A stretch of DNA of 64,000 nt from Hyphomicrobiales bacterium (lineage in GTDB: Bacteria > Pseudomonadota > Alphaproteobacteria > Rhizobiales > Phreatobacteraceae). The DNA is taken from assembly GCA_017304475.1 (NCBI GenBank), contig JAFKKV010000022.1:105251-169250 (forward strand). Direction: 5' to 3'. A program made the translations under genes and the position numbers. Positions 51,730-60,290 of the stretch are shown in pieces. The notes beneath the pieces are model-generated. The model made no database searches. It had not been told where the DNA came from and was given only the letters and a program-made list of their open reading frames with translations. The stretch's first letter is position 1. Every line of letters begins with the position of its first letter.

Positions 51730-52191
51730 TCATTCCTGCGCGGTGGCGGGCGGCGCTTCCTCGACCTTCAGTGGCGTCAGCCAGCGCAAGGTGACGACCG
51801 TGAACACGGTGATGACGAGGGCGACGTCATAGGCGCCGAGACCGACGGCGACGCCGATGGCGCCGGTCGCCCAGAGGCTCGCGGCAGTCGCCGTTCCCTT
51901 GACCGAGTTCCTCAGCTTGAGGATCGCGCCGCCGCCAATGAAGCCGATGCCGGTGATCAGCCCTTCGATCACCTTGGACATGGCGTCGGGCGAACTGCCG
52001 AGCTTGGCCTCCGCCGCCTGGATGAAGCCGCAGCAGGCGATGGCCACCAGCGGAAAGGTGCGCAAGCCGGCGCTGCGCTCCTCCTTCTCGCGGTCCCAGC
52101 CGATCGGCAGGGCCAGGAGATAGGCAACCGCCAGCGCCGCGAGATGCGGCAGCAGATCGAATTGCCCCGAGGACAGGATTTTCTCGATCAT
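51730..52191 (-). CDS. MgtC/SapB-family membrane protein
   Basis: 153 residues with four membrane segments. The MgtC core is present: LALPIGWDREKEERSAGLRT (about 27-46), GLITGIGFIGGGAILK (about 78-93) and AASLWATGAIGVAVGLG. It ends shortly after the last helix and lacks the C-terminal ACT-like domain of MgtC, so it is the short SapB form. Linked to Mg limitation and acid survival in other bacteria; here the role is not known. Confidence 0.9.
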   Translation of the reverse strand: MIEKILSSGQFDLLPHLAALAVAYLLALPIGWDREKEERSAGLRTFPLVAIACCGFIQAAEAKLGSSPDAMSKVIEGLITGIGFIGGGAILKLRNSVKGTATAASLWATGAIGVAVGLGAYDVALVITVFTVVTLRWLTPLKVEEAPPATAQE

Positions 52192-52237
52192 CGGGCACGG
52201 CCGTGAAGAGAGGGCTGCCCGGCTCTCCTGGCGGCCA

Positions 52238-52441
52238 TCACTCGGAGACTTCCGCGAGTGCCTCGCGCATGTCCTGCAGCGCGGTGAGCTGCGTCTCGCG
52301 ATCCTCGATCTGCTGGGCGAGCGCGTCGTCCGAGGCCTGGCCGGAGACGGCCGAGGACCAGTTGGTCAGATCGATGATCTCCTGGCGGATCTTGGCGATG
52401 CGAGTGTCGATCTCGAACATCTGGGCGGACTTGTCGGTCAT
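52238..52441 (-). CDS. Small coiled-coil hypothetical protein
   Basis: 67 residues from the ATG at 52441, with GGGAGG upstream. It has no signal or membrane helix. Heptad-like hydrophobic spacing (MFEIDTRIAKIRQEIIDL and DREAQLTALQDMREAL-like C-terminus) suggests two short helices that pair. It lies 46 bp upstream of the MgtC-like gene on the same strand. The family is not recognised. Confidence 0.65.
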   Translation of the reverse strand: MTDKSAQMFEIDTRIAKIRQEIIDLTNWSSAVSGQASDDALAQQIEDRETQLTALQDMREALAEVSE

Positions 52442-52591
52442 CGTGGGACCTCCCTTGGCCCGACAACAACGACGCATCCGCCCCAACGGTTCCACGCCAT
52501 GCCGGTGGCCGCGGATCCGCGCGCGCCCGCGACGCGGTTCAGGGTGCCCGGCAGGACGGCGCGGGGCGCCGCCTTTCGACGCGCGGCCGGC

Positions 52592-54556
52592 TCACGCGGC
52601 GAATTTGATGCCGAGTTCGCCCGAGGCCCGGCGCGTCACCTGGCATTGCCGGGTGCTGCCCTCGAGCTGCAGCTGGAACCTGTCGGGAACCGCGCCGGTA
52701 TCGGCCAGGACGAGCTTGGCGCCGCCCACCGAGATATCGCGCACGCTGCATTCCAGCGTCTTGCCGGGGCCGGCGACGATCCGGCCGGGCTTGACCACGC
52801 GAATGCGTTCGTCGAAGCGCCGCTCCTCCATGCCGACGATCCAGTTGTCGAGATTGCGCCCGACGCTGGCGACGCCCTCGGCGGCGGTCTGCATGTTCAA
52901 GGAGATGTCGCGGGTGACCGCGCTCTGCTCCTCGATCGACCGTGTCGCGGAGCCGACGAAACCCTGGACCGAACCGATCGCGGCGGTGATCGAGGCGAGC
53001 TTTCCGACGACTTCGTTGGAAACACCCTGCATCGCCACGATCTCGTCGGCGATCCGCGTGGTGGCGGAGCGGGCCTGGTTCGCCAGGTTCTTCACCTCGG
53101 TGGCGACCACCGCGAAGCCGCGGCCGGCCTCGCCGGCGCGCGCCGATTCGATCGTCGCGTTCAGGGCCAGCAGGTTGATCTGCTCGGCCACTTTGGCGAT
53201 CAGCTGAACAACGCCATCCATCGACTGAGCCGCCTGCTGCAACTGGGCGGTGGCGCGGTCGGCGGCCTCGGTCTCGGCATGGATCTCGTCGACCGCCGCC
53301 TTGGATTGGTTCATGCCTTCGGCGATTTCCGAGATGGCGACATTCATCTGTTCGGCGGCCGCGGCGACGGTCTCGACATTGCTCAGCGTCTCCTGCGCGG
53401 CGGCGACGGCAAGCGAACGCGAAGCCATGTTGGCGGTGATGTCGGTCGCATATTTCACGACCTTCATCGGCTTGCCGTCGAGGCCGAGGATCGGGCTGTA
53501 GATGGCCTGCAGCCAGATCATCTGGCCCGACTTGGTCAGCCGTTGGTAGATCGCCGACATGGCCTCGCCGCGGCCGAGCTTCTCCCAGAAGGCCGCGTAA
53601 TCCTTGCCTTGGGCGTAGCCGGGTTCGACGAACATGCGGTGATGATGGCCGCGCACCTCTTCGATCCGATAGCCCATGGCCGAAAGGAAGACGTCGTTGG
53701 CTTCGAGCACGGTGCCGTTGATGTCGAAGGAAATGACCGCCTGGGTCCGTCTGATGGCCGCGATCTGGCCTTCGTAATCGGCGTTCTGCCGCTTCTCCGC
53801 GGTCACGTCGATCGCGAATTTGACGACCTTGGCGGGTTTGCCGTCGATGCCGAGAATGGGATTGTAGGTGGCGCGGATCCAGACCTCGCGGCCCTCCTTG
53901 CCGATGCGGCGATATTCGGCGGCCTGGAACTCGCCCCGGCGCAGCGCCGCCCAGAAGGCCTTGTAGGCGGGCTTGTCGCGCTCCTCGGGCGGCACGAACA
54001 TGCTGTGGTGCTTGCCCACGATCTCGTCGCGCCGGTATTTCACCACGGCGAGGAAATTGTCGTTGGCGTCGAGGATCGTGCCGTCGAGATCGAAGGCGAT
54101 GACTGCCTGGGAGCGATGGATCGCCGAGATCTGGCCGGCATCGTCGAGCGCGCGCAGCTTCTCGGCGGTGATGTCGCTGGCGATCTTGACCACGCGGACC
54201 GGCCGGCCGCGCCGGTCGAGCACCGGATTATAGGTCGCCCGCAGCCAGATCGGCCGGCCCGACTTGCCGAACCGGCAATATTCCCCCGATTGAAACTCAC
54301 CGCGGCGAAGCTTCGCCCAGAACGCCTCGTAGTCGGGAGACGCGGCGGCCTGCGCATCCATGAACAGGCGGTGGTGCTTGCCGACCAGCTCGTCCTTGGA
54401 ATAGCCGACGACGTCGCGGAAATTCTGATTTGTCTCGAGAATGGTTCCGTCGAGCGCGAAAGTGATGACGCCGAGGGACTTTTCGACGGCACGCAATTGA
54501 GCGTCGGCATTGCTGGAAAGGAGCGAGCTGAGCGGCACTGGTTCTACCCTCGTCAA
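52592..54556 (-). CDS. Soluble PAS-PAS-PAS-MCP-PilZ chemoreceptor-like protein
   Basis: 654 residues without membrane helices. Three PAS domains follow in tandem (about 20-130, 142-252 and 264-375), each with an ILDANDNFLxxV-like start and a GREVWIRATYNPIL-like end. The methyl-accepting signalling domain covers about 385-545, with the tip LLALNATIESARAGEAGRGF. A PilZ domain ends the protein (about 560-650), with RxxxR in RRFDER and DISVGG, the c-di-GMP ligands. It may sense redox or a ligand, and c-di-GMP, and signal to chemotaxis or development proteins in the cytoplasm. Confidence 0.9.
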   Translation of the reverse strand: MTRVEPVPLSSLLSSNADAQLRAVEKSLGVITFALDGTILETNQNFRDVVGYSKDELVGKHHRLFMDAQAAASPDYEAFWAKLRRGEFQSGEYCRFGKSGRPIWLRATYNPVLDRRGRPVRVVKIASDITAEKLRALDDAGQISAIHRSQAVIAFDLDGTILDANDNFLAVVKYRRDEIVGKHHSMFVPPEERDKPAYKAFWAALRRGEFQAAEYRRIGKEGREVWIRATYNPILGIDGKPAKVVKFAIDVTAEKRQNADYEGQIAAIRRTQAVISFDINGTVLEANDVFLSAMGYRIEEVRGHHHRMFVEPGYAQGKDYAAFWEKLGRGEAMSAIYQRLTKSGQMIWLQAIYSPILGLDGKPMKVVKYATDITANMASRSLAVAAAQETLSNVETVAAAAEQMNVAISEIAEGMNQSKAAVDEIHAETEAADRATAQLQQAAQSMDGVVQLIAKVAEQINLLALNATIESARAGEAGRGFAVVATEVKNLANQARSATTRIADEIVAMQGVSNEVVGKLASITAAIGSVQGFVGSATRSIEEQSAVTRDISLNMQTAAEGVASVGRNLDNWIVGMEERRFDERIRVVKPGRIVAGPGKTLECSVRDISVGGAKLVLADTGAVPDRFQLQLEGSTRQCQVTRRASGELGIKFAA

Positions 54557-54688
54557 GAGCCAGCACAGCCATATCGCGATCCTGGTTAATCGGACCTTGT
54601 CATTCCCTAAAGTAAAAGCGTGCGGCGCAGTATTTTGTGCGGCGCGGTGCCAGGCACGGCCGGGCCGGGGGAGGGGCGCAGCCTCGCC

Positions 54689-54967
54689 TCAGTGTTCCCG
54701 GTGCTCGCCGGTGCCCGCCTCGGCCTCGCGGCAGAGTTCGCGGAAGCGGCGGACCACCTGTTCGAGCAATTGCGCGCGCGCCAGTGCCGGGTCCCTGGGC
54801 TTCTCGGAGGGGGCGGTCCGGCTGAACCGCGTCGCCGCGTCGGCACAGCGCAGCCAAGCCGCCTGGGCGACCGCCGGCAGGTCGTCGAAGCGGCGGAAGG
54901 CATGCGGCGGCTGGTCGGCGAAGCGTGCCACATAGATGGCCCGGGCGAGCGCCAGAGTGTCGGTCAT
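54689..54967 (-). CDS. Small hypothetical protein
   Basis: 92 residues from the ATG at 54967 (AGGGAA upstream). Helical, with RFADQPPHAFRRFDDLPAVA near the N-terminus and a charged tail ending EAGTGEHREH. No signal, membrane helix or known motif. It lies between the receptor gene and the VUT gene on the same strand. Function unknown. Confidence 0.6.
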   Translation of the reverse strand: MTDTLALARAIYVARFADQPPHAFRRFDDLPAVAQAAWLRCADAATRFSRTAPSEKPRDPALARAQLLEQVVRRFRELCREAEAGTGEHREH

Positions 54968-55082
54968 CACTGTTCCCTCGCCGGTTCGCGGGCCGCGCCT
55001 TCGATCGCGAGGATGTCTCTCTTTCGACCCGGCCGGGTCAAGCGGTTTTGGCAGCCGGCCACAAGCCCGCTCCGGCGATGGT

Positions 55083-55616
55083 TCACGCGCCCGGGGCGGC
55101 CTGCAGCCGGCGCCGCGTCAGCCAGAGCACCAGGGTGGCTGCGGCGACCATCCAGACCTTGCCGAGCACCATGCCCGGCAGCAGCGTGACCGAACCGAAG
55201 GCGAGCCAGAGGAACAGTGTGCTGTCGATCGCCGTCCCGACCAGGCTGGAGGCAATGACCGCGGTGATCAGCCGGCGCCTGGCGAGCGGCGTATAGACCG
55301 CCGTATCGGCGAGCTCGGAGAACAGGAAGGCCGCGCCGGAGGCGAGCGCCAGCGCCGGCGGCGCGACGAACCAGGACAGCGCCGCCCCGGCCGCGACGCC
55401 GGCGAGCGACCAGCCGAGGCCGAGCCAGCGCTGCACGAGGTCGCGCAGGACCAAAGCGAGGCCGACCATCAGCACGCCGCTCGGCGCCATCAGGCCGAAG
55501 CCGACCGGGATGATGCAGGGGCCGCCGGGCAGACAGGTGGAGCCGACATTGCCGATGAGCCAGTTCGCCAGGGGAATGGTGGCGATGAAGCCGACAAGCG
55601 AGGCAATTCCGATCAT
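55083..55616 (-). CDS. VUT-family transporter (YhhQ-like, queuosine-precursor type)
   Basis: 177 residues with about five membrane helices. The VUT (DUF165) pattern is clear: NWLIGNVG near the N-terminus, VGFGLMAPSGVLMVGLALVLRDLVQ (about 39-62) and FLFSELADTAVYTPL (about 97-111). YhhQ members import queuosine precursors. I saw no preQ1 riboswitch upstream, so the exact substrate is open. Confidence 0.85.
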   Translation of the reverse strand: MIGIASLVGFIATIPLANWLIGNVGSTCLPGGPCIIPVGFGLMAPSGVLMVGLALVLRDLVQRWLGLGWSLAGVAAGAALSWFVAPPALALASGAAFLFSELADTAVYTPLARRRLITAVIASSLVGTAIDSTLFLWLAFGSVTLLPGMVLGKVWMVAAATLVLWLTRRRLQAAPGA

Positions 55617-55798
55617 GCGGGCCGGGTCCGTCTGAGAATTTTGGATCAGGGCGGGGCTCTACACCGGCCAATGGCCGATCGTCATGCCAAAAAGTGCCGG
55701 AAACGCGGAATTGTGAACGTGGCGGCCGCTGGTGCGGGCCGCCACGGGAGTGCGTCCGTTTCGCCATCTTCGCGCTCAATTAACCTTTCGCTGCTGCC

Positions 55799-56032
55799 AT
55801 GGCGCCAGTGACATCAGTGATTCGTGAGAGCACACGCGTGGCCGAGATTATTCCGTTCCGACCCAAGCCGAAGGCCACCGAGGACGACCACGAGCTCGAT
55901 CTGCTGTCCGCCGTCGACATCGCCATTCGCGACCTGCGCGACCTGTCGCGCCGGCTGCGCGACAAGGATTCGCGCCAGCAGGCCGAGGACTGCCGGCAGA
56001 TGCTGGAACGCGCCTTCAACGCAGCCGTGTGA
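55799..56032 (+). CDS. Small hypothetical protein
   Basis: 77 residues from the ATG at 55799; a GTG at 55838 would give 64 residues. A basic N-terminal part IIPFRPKPK is followed by an acidic helix pair (LDLLSAVDIAIRDLRDLSRR and QQAEDCRQMLERAF), compatible with a small helical partner protein. It is divergent from the VUT gene. The family is not recognised. Confidence 0.6.
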   Translation: MAPVTSVIRESTRVAEIIPFRPKPKATEDDHELDLLSAVDIAIRDLRDLSRRLRDKDSRQQAEDCRQMLERAFNAAV

Positions 56033-56168
56033 GACGGGGCCGATCGCGCGCCGCCGAACTCGTGCCGCACTTGCGTGACATCCCGGCGCGATCGGCGTAG
56101 GGAACTGCGCCCGATTTGAGGGTGACCGGTGCCGCCGTTGCGGCCGCCGGTTCTCAGCCGGAGACGCC

Positions 56169-57044
56169 ATGAGCCCGACCGATACGCCGCCGATGATCGC
56201 CGTTGCCGCGTCGCGCATGTCCTTGCGCGAGCGCCGGGAGGCCGTGAGCGAGGCCTTCCTGGCCGGCATGCGGCGTCTTGGCCGGCCGGTCCGGCCGCAT
56301 GCCGCGCCGGCGCTGCGGATCTTCGACAGCTGGGCGGTCTGGGCCTGTGCCGTGCTGGTCGGCGTGGCCCTGGTGCTCGCCGGCATGGCCTATATCGACC
56401 CGGTCATCCAGAATGCCCAGCACGGCATCACCGGCTGGCCCGCGCGCTTCTTCGAGATCGTCACCGATATCGGCAAGTCGGGCTGGCTGCTCTGGCCGAC
56501 CGGCATCGCGCTGATCGCCGTCCTGGCCGTGATGCCGCCGGTGCGCGGCTTCGCCGACCGGGTGGTTCTGGCGCTGGCGGCCAGGCTCGCCTTCCTGTTC
56601 ATCGCGGTTGGCGGCTCCGGCCTGATCATCGCCGTGGTCAAGCGTCTGATCGGCCGCGCGCGGCCCTATTATTTCGAGCAGTTCGGCTCGCTGCATTTCG
56701 ACATGACCGCCTGGAAGGCGTCCTATGCGAGCTTTCCCTCCGGCCATTCCCAGACCGCCTTCGCCATCGCGGTCGCCTTCGCCTGCCTGTTTCCGCGTTG
56801 GCGCAAGCTGCTGCTGACGGTCGCCGCCATCGTGGCGGTCAGCCGGGTCGTGGTCGACGCGCATTATTTCACCGATATCGTGGTCGGCTCGGCCTGGGGC
56901 GCCTGGTTCACGCTCATGACCCGCGACTGGTTCGCGCGCCGCGGTTTCGTCTTCACGCCCGGGCCGGAGCGCCGGCCCTTTCCGATGCCGCGCCGGCGCG
57001 CCGCCCAGGCTCTCGCGACCCTTGGCCGCCGCCTGAAGCCGTGA
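56169..57044 (+). CDS. PAP2-family membrane phosphatase
   Basis: 291 residues with about five or six membrane helices. The three acid-phosphatase motifs are intact: KRLIGRARP (about 158-166), PSGHS (about 186-190) and SRVVVDAHYFTD (about 226-237). It removes phosphate from a lipid such as undecaprenyl diphosphate or phosphatidic acid at the membrane. The next gene starts inside its stop codon (GTGA). Confidence 0.9.
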   Translation: MSPTDTPPMIAVAASRMSLRERREAVSEAFLAGMRRLGRPVRPHAAPALRIFDSWAVWACAVLVGVALVLAGMAYIDPVIQNAQHGITGWPARFFEIVTDIGKSGWLLWPTGIALIAVLAVMPPVRGFADRVVLALAARLAFLFIAVGGSGLIIAVVKRLIGRARPYYFEQFGSLHFDMTAWKASYASFPSGHSQTAFAIAVAFACLFPRWRKLLLTVAAIVAVSRVVVDAHYFTDIVVGSAWGAWFTLMTRDWFARRGFVFTPGPERRPFPMPRRRAAQALATLGRRLKP

Positions 57045-57634
57045 GCGCATCGGTGCAGTGGAACGTGCTTGCGGCGAGCCTGGACGCGGCCTGGGCCGTC
57101 GTCGCGGCGGGCGTCCTCGATTTTGGGGCTCCGTGGCACTTGCCGACTATCGCAACCGTCGACCGGCAGGGCGCCGCCCGGCTCCGGACGGTGGTGCTGC
57201 GCGATTGTGATCCGGCACGCAGGCAGCTCCGTTTCCACACCGACAGCCGCTCGTCCAAGGCAAGCGAGCTCGCGGCCGATCCGCGTATCGCCGTCCATGC
57301 CAATGACGCCGGGCGGAAGCTGCAGATCCAGCTCGCCGGCCGGGCTCTGATGGCATCGGCCGATGGCGCGGGGCAGGCGGCCTGGGGCAGCGCCAGGCTC
57401 GGCAGCCGAGCCTGCTACGCCGTCGAGCCCGGACCCGGCGCGACGATCGCCGAGGGCGGGGCCTATAGGCTGCCGGCCGATGAGGCCGGCATCCTGGCGG
57501 GATCCGCGCATTTCCTCGCGATCGAGGTCACGGTCGAACGGCTGGAATGGCTGCAACTGCACGAGGCCGGTCACCGGCGTGCGGCGTTCGACTGGACCGG
57601 GACGGCATGGGACGGGCGTTGGCTTGTCCCCTGA
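57041..57634 (+). CDS. Pyridoxamine 5'-phosphate oxidase-like flavin-binding protein
   Basis: 197 residues from a GTG overlapping the PAP2 stop (GTGA). A split-barrel FMN-binding fold is visible: WHLPTIATVDRQGAARLRTVV, LRFHTDSRSSKASEL (the FMN phosphate region) and RLEWLQLHEAGHRRAAFDW at the C-terminus. It resembles the Alr4036/PdxH-like group. Substrate unknown; no other pyridoxal genes are close. Confidence 0.84.
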   Translation: MSASVQWNVLAASLDAAWAVVAAGVLDFGAPWHLPTIATVDRQGAARLRTVVLRDCDPARRQLRFHTDSRSSKASELAADPRIAVHANDAGRKLQIQLAGRALMASADGAGQAAWGSARLGSRACYAVEPGPGATIAEGGAYRLPADEAGILAGSAHFLAIEVTVERLEWLQLHEAGHRRAAFDWTGTAWDGRWLVP

Positions 57635-57652
57635 GGGCCGTCCCGCGGCGCC

Positions 57653-58834
57653 TTACTCGGCCGCCTTCATGCGCGCGAAGCCGGCGGCGAGATCGGCCTG
57701 AAGGTCGGCGACGTCTTCGAGTCCGATCTGGAAACGCAGCGGCGTGCCGCCCGGGTTCCAGGTCGTCGCTGTGCGGTATTGCGAGCAGTCGAACGGCACC
57801 ACGAGGCTTTCATAGCCGCCCCAGGAATAGCCCATGCCGAACAGCTCCAGGCCATCCAGGAAGGCCGCCAGGGCTTTCTCAGAAACGGGATGAAGAATCA
57901 CGGAGAACAGCCCGGAAGCGCCTTTGAAATCGCGTTTCCAGATGGCATGCCCGGGATGTGACGGGAAGGCCGGGTGCAGCAGCGTCTTGACCTCGGGACG
58001 GGCCTGGAGCCAGGTCGCCATGGCCATGCCCTGGCGGCCGGCCTCGTCGAGCCTGAGCTTCATGGTGCGCAGGCCGCGCAGCGCCAGGAAGCAGTCTTCG
58101 GGCGCCGACAGGATGGCCATGGCGTCGAAGGTGTCGCGCAGTGCCGGCCAGCAGCGCTCATTGGCGGTGACCAGGCCCATCAGCAGGTCGGAATGGCCGC
58201 CGAGATATTTGGTGCCGGCCTCGATGGCGATGTCGGCGCCGCGCGCGTGCGGCGGGAACAGCAGGGGCGTCGCCCAGGTGTTGTCGAGTAGCACGACCGC
58301 GCCGCGGGCATGGGCGGCCTCCGCGATGGCCGGGATGTCCTGCATCTCGAAGCTCTGCGAGCCCGGCGCCTCGGTGAACACCGCGGTGGTGTTCGGGCGC
58401 ATCAGCTCGGCGATGCCGGCGCCAATGAGCGGATCGTAATAGGTGGTCTCGACGCCGAAGCGCTTCAGCACCGTGTCGCAATAGTTGCGCGTCGGGCGGT
58501 AGACGGAATCGGTGACCAGCAGATGGTCGCCGGCCTTCAGGCAGGATTGGAGCGCGACCATGATGGCGGCGAGCCCCGAGGGGACGAGCACAGTGCCGGC
58601 GGCGCCTGAAAGTTCGGTCCAGGCCTGTTCCAGCGACTGGCTGGTGGGCGTGCCCTTGGTGCCATAGACGAAGCGCTGGCGGCGCGCCTTGAGCTCGTCA
58701 TAGGTGGGATAGAGCACCGTCGAACCGCGATAGATCGGCGTGTTGACGAAGCCGAACTGCTCGGACGGGTCGCGCCCGCCGAGAACGAGACGCGTCCGCT
58801 CGGAAAAGCGCTTGGTATCGGATGGGCCTGCCAT
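57653..58834 (-). CDS. metC: Cystathionine beta-lyase
   Basis: 393 residues from the ATG at 58834; an upstream in-frame ATG at 58858 is possible. Cys/Met metabolism PLP enzyme: FVYGTKGTPTSQSLEQAW near the N-terminus, VTDSVYRPTRNYCD with substrate contacts, LLDNTWATPLLFPP, and the Schiff-base lysine in IEAGTKYLGGHSD. GYSWGGYESL near the C-terminus favours MetC over gamma-synthase. It cleaves cystathionine to homocysteine, pyruvate and ammonia. Confidence 0.93.
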   Translation of the reverse strand: MAGPSDTKRFSERTRLVLGGRDPSEQFGFVNTPIYRGSTVLYPTYDELKARRQRFVYGTKGTPTSQSLEQAWTELSGAAGTVLVPSGLAAIMVALQSCLKAGDHLLVTDSVYRPTRNYCDTVLKRFGVETTYYDPLIGAGIAELMRPNTTAVFTEAPGSQSFEMQDIPAIAEAAHARGAVVLLDNTWATPLLFPPHARGADIAIEAGTKYLGGHSDLLMGLVTANERCWPALRDTFDAMAILSAPEDCFLALRGLRTMKLRLDEAGRQGMAMATWLQARPEVKTLLHPAFPSHPGHAIWKRDFKGASGLFSVILHPVSEKALAAFLDGLELFGMGYSWGGYESLVVPFDCSQYRTATTWNPGGTPLRFQIGLEDVADLQADLAAGFARMKAAE

Positions 58835-59100
58835 GGTCGCCTCGGGAAAAGCGAGCATGGCCCGCGGAGGGTGGGAAGGCCCATTTCTCTGACCGCAAGG
58901 ATCGCCGTCAAGCCCTCGGCAAGCCCTTGACCCCCGTTCGGAGATGGCCTGTGATGCAGGAACGCGAGGTCTCCCACGGTCTGGCCCCCAAAACGGGGCT
59001 GTTTCCGGGGGGTACGGGCGGCGCGGAGGGGAACGTCACGCCGGCCAATTTGCTCGCAAGCTCAACGACCGACCAATGAAAGAGTGGAAAGGCTGCCACC

Positions 59101-60150
59101 ATGAAACGGATCGTCTCGACCATCGCGCTCGGCGCGGCGCTTGGATTTTCGGCAACAGGACTTTCGACGACGGCGGCCTTTGCCCAGTCGGCGGCGCCCG
59201 CCGCGACGCTGGCGGCCATTCAGGCCAAGGGCTACGTGCAGTGCGGCGTGACTCAGGGCCTGGCGGGCTTCTCGCTGCCCGACAATGCCGGCAACTGGAC
59301 CGGCCTCGATGTCGATCTGTGCCGCGCCCTGGCCGCGGCGATCTTCAACGACCCCGCCAAGGTCCGTTTCTCGCCGCTGACCACCAAGGACCGGTTCACG
59401 GCCCTGCAGTCGCGCGAGATCGACGTGCTCGCCCGCGTCTCGACCTGGACCCTGCAGCGCGACACCGCGCTCGGGCTGAACTTCACTGGCATCAACTACT
59501 TCGATGGCCAGGGCTTCATGGTGCGCAAGTCGATCAACGTGAAGAGCGCGCGCGAATTGTCCGGCGCCTCGATCTGCGTGCAGGCCGGCACGACCACCGA
59601 GCTGAACGTCGCCGACTTCTTCCGGTCCAACAACCTGAAATTCGAGCCGGTCGTCTTCATCACCAATGACGAGGCGGTCAAAGCCTATGATTCTGGCCGC
59701 TGCGACGTCTATACGACGGACGCTTCCGGCCTCTATGCGATCCGCGCCAAGCTGGCCAATCCGGACGACCACATCGTGCTGCCGGAGATCATCTCCAAGG
59801 AGCCGCTTGGACCGGTGGTGCGCCATGGCGACGACCAGTGGTTCGACATCGTGAAATGGGTGCTCTTCGCCCAGATCAACGCCGAGGAACTGGGGATCAC
59901 CAAGGCCAATGTCGACCAGATGCTCCAGTCGCCCAATCCCGAGATCAAGCGCGTGCTGGGCGTCGAGGGCAATTACGGCGAGGCGCTCGGCCTGACCAAG
60001 GACTGGGTGGTCCGGATCGTCCGCCATGTCGGCAATTACGGCGAAATGTTCGACCGCAATGTCGGACCGACGAGTTCGCTCGGCATCGCCCGCGGCCTGA
60101 ATGCCCTGTGGAACAAGGGTGGCCTGCAATACGCGCCGCCGATCCGGTGA
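59101..60150 (+). CDS. aapJ: General L-amino acid ABC transporter, substrate-binding protein
   Basis: 349 residues. A signal peptide ends at AFA-QS (about residue 24). The mature protein matches AapJ/BztA: IQAKGYVQCGVTQGLAGFSL, TGLDVDLCRALAAAIF, and KEPLGPVVRHGDDQWFDIVKW. It binds many polar L-amino acids in the periplasm. It heads the aap operon. The 266-bp upstream gap holds a TTGACC at 58927 as a possible -35, with no clear -10. Confidence 0.94.
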   Translation: MKRIVSTIALGAALGFSATGLSTTAAFAQSAAPAATLAAIQAKGYVQCGVTQGLAGFSLPDNAGNWTGLDVDLCRALAAAIFNDPAKVRFSPLTTKDRFTALQSREIDVLARVSTWTLQRDTALGLNFTGINYFDGQGFMVRKSINVKSARELSGASICVQAGTTTELNVADFFRSNNLKFEPVVFITNDEAVKAYDSGRCDVYTTDASGLYAIRAKLANPDDHIVLPEIISKEPLGPVVRHGDDQWFDIVKWVLFAQINAEELGITKANVDQMLQSPNPEIKRVLGVEGNYGEALGLTKDWVVRIVRHVGNYGEMFDRNVGPTSSLGIARGLNALWNKGGLQYAPPIR

Positions 60151-60233
60151 AATCGGGCTAATACGACTGGACATGACGATCGTCCTGGGTCCACGATCCG
60201 GGACGGCTCGCTGGTGAAGATAACCGGCCCACG

Positions 60234-60249
60234 GCGCCCGTCAGGGCGC
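60234..60249 (+). terminator. Small hairpin between aapJ and aapQ
   Basis: GCGCCC (60234-60239), loop GTCA, GGGCGC (60244-60249), in the 140-bp gap after aapJ. Such hairpins often stop part of the transcription or protect the 3' end, giving more binding protein than permease. Confidence 0.5.
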
Positions 60250-60290
60250 TGCAAGGGTCTCTCACCGGGCTAAAGAAGGGGACAGCGAAC

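Noticed and set aside
55617..55798. preQ1 riboswitch before the VUT gene
   Set aside because: I found no preQ1-I or preQ1-II core sequence or matching stem between 55617 and 55798.
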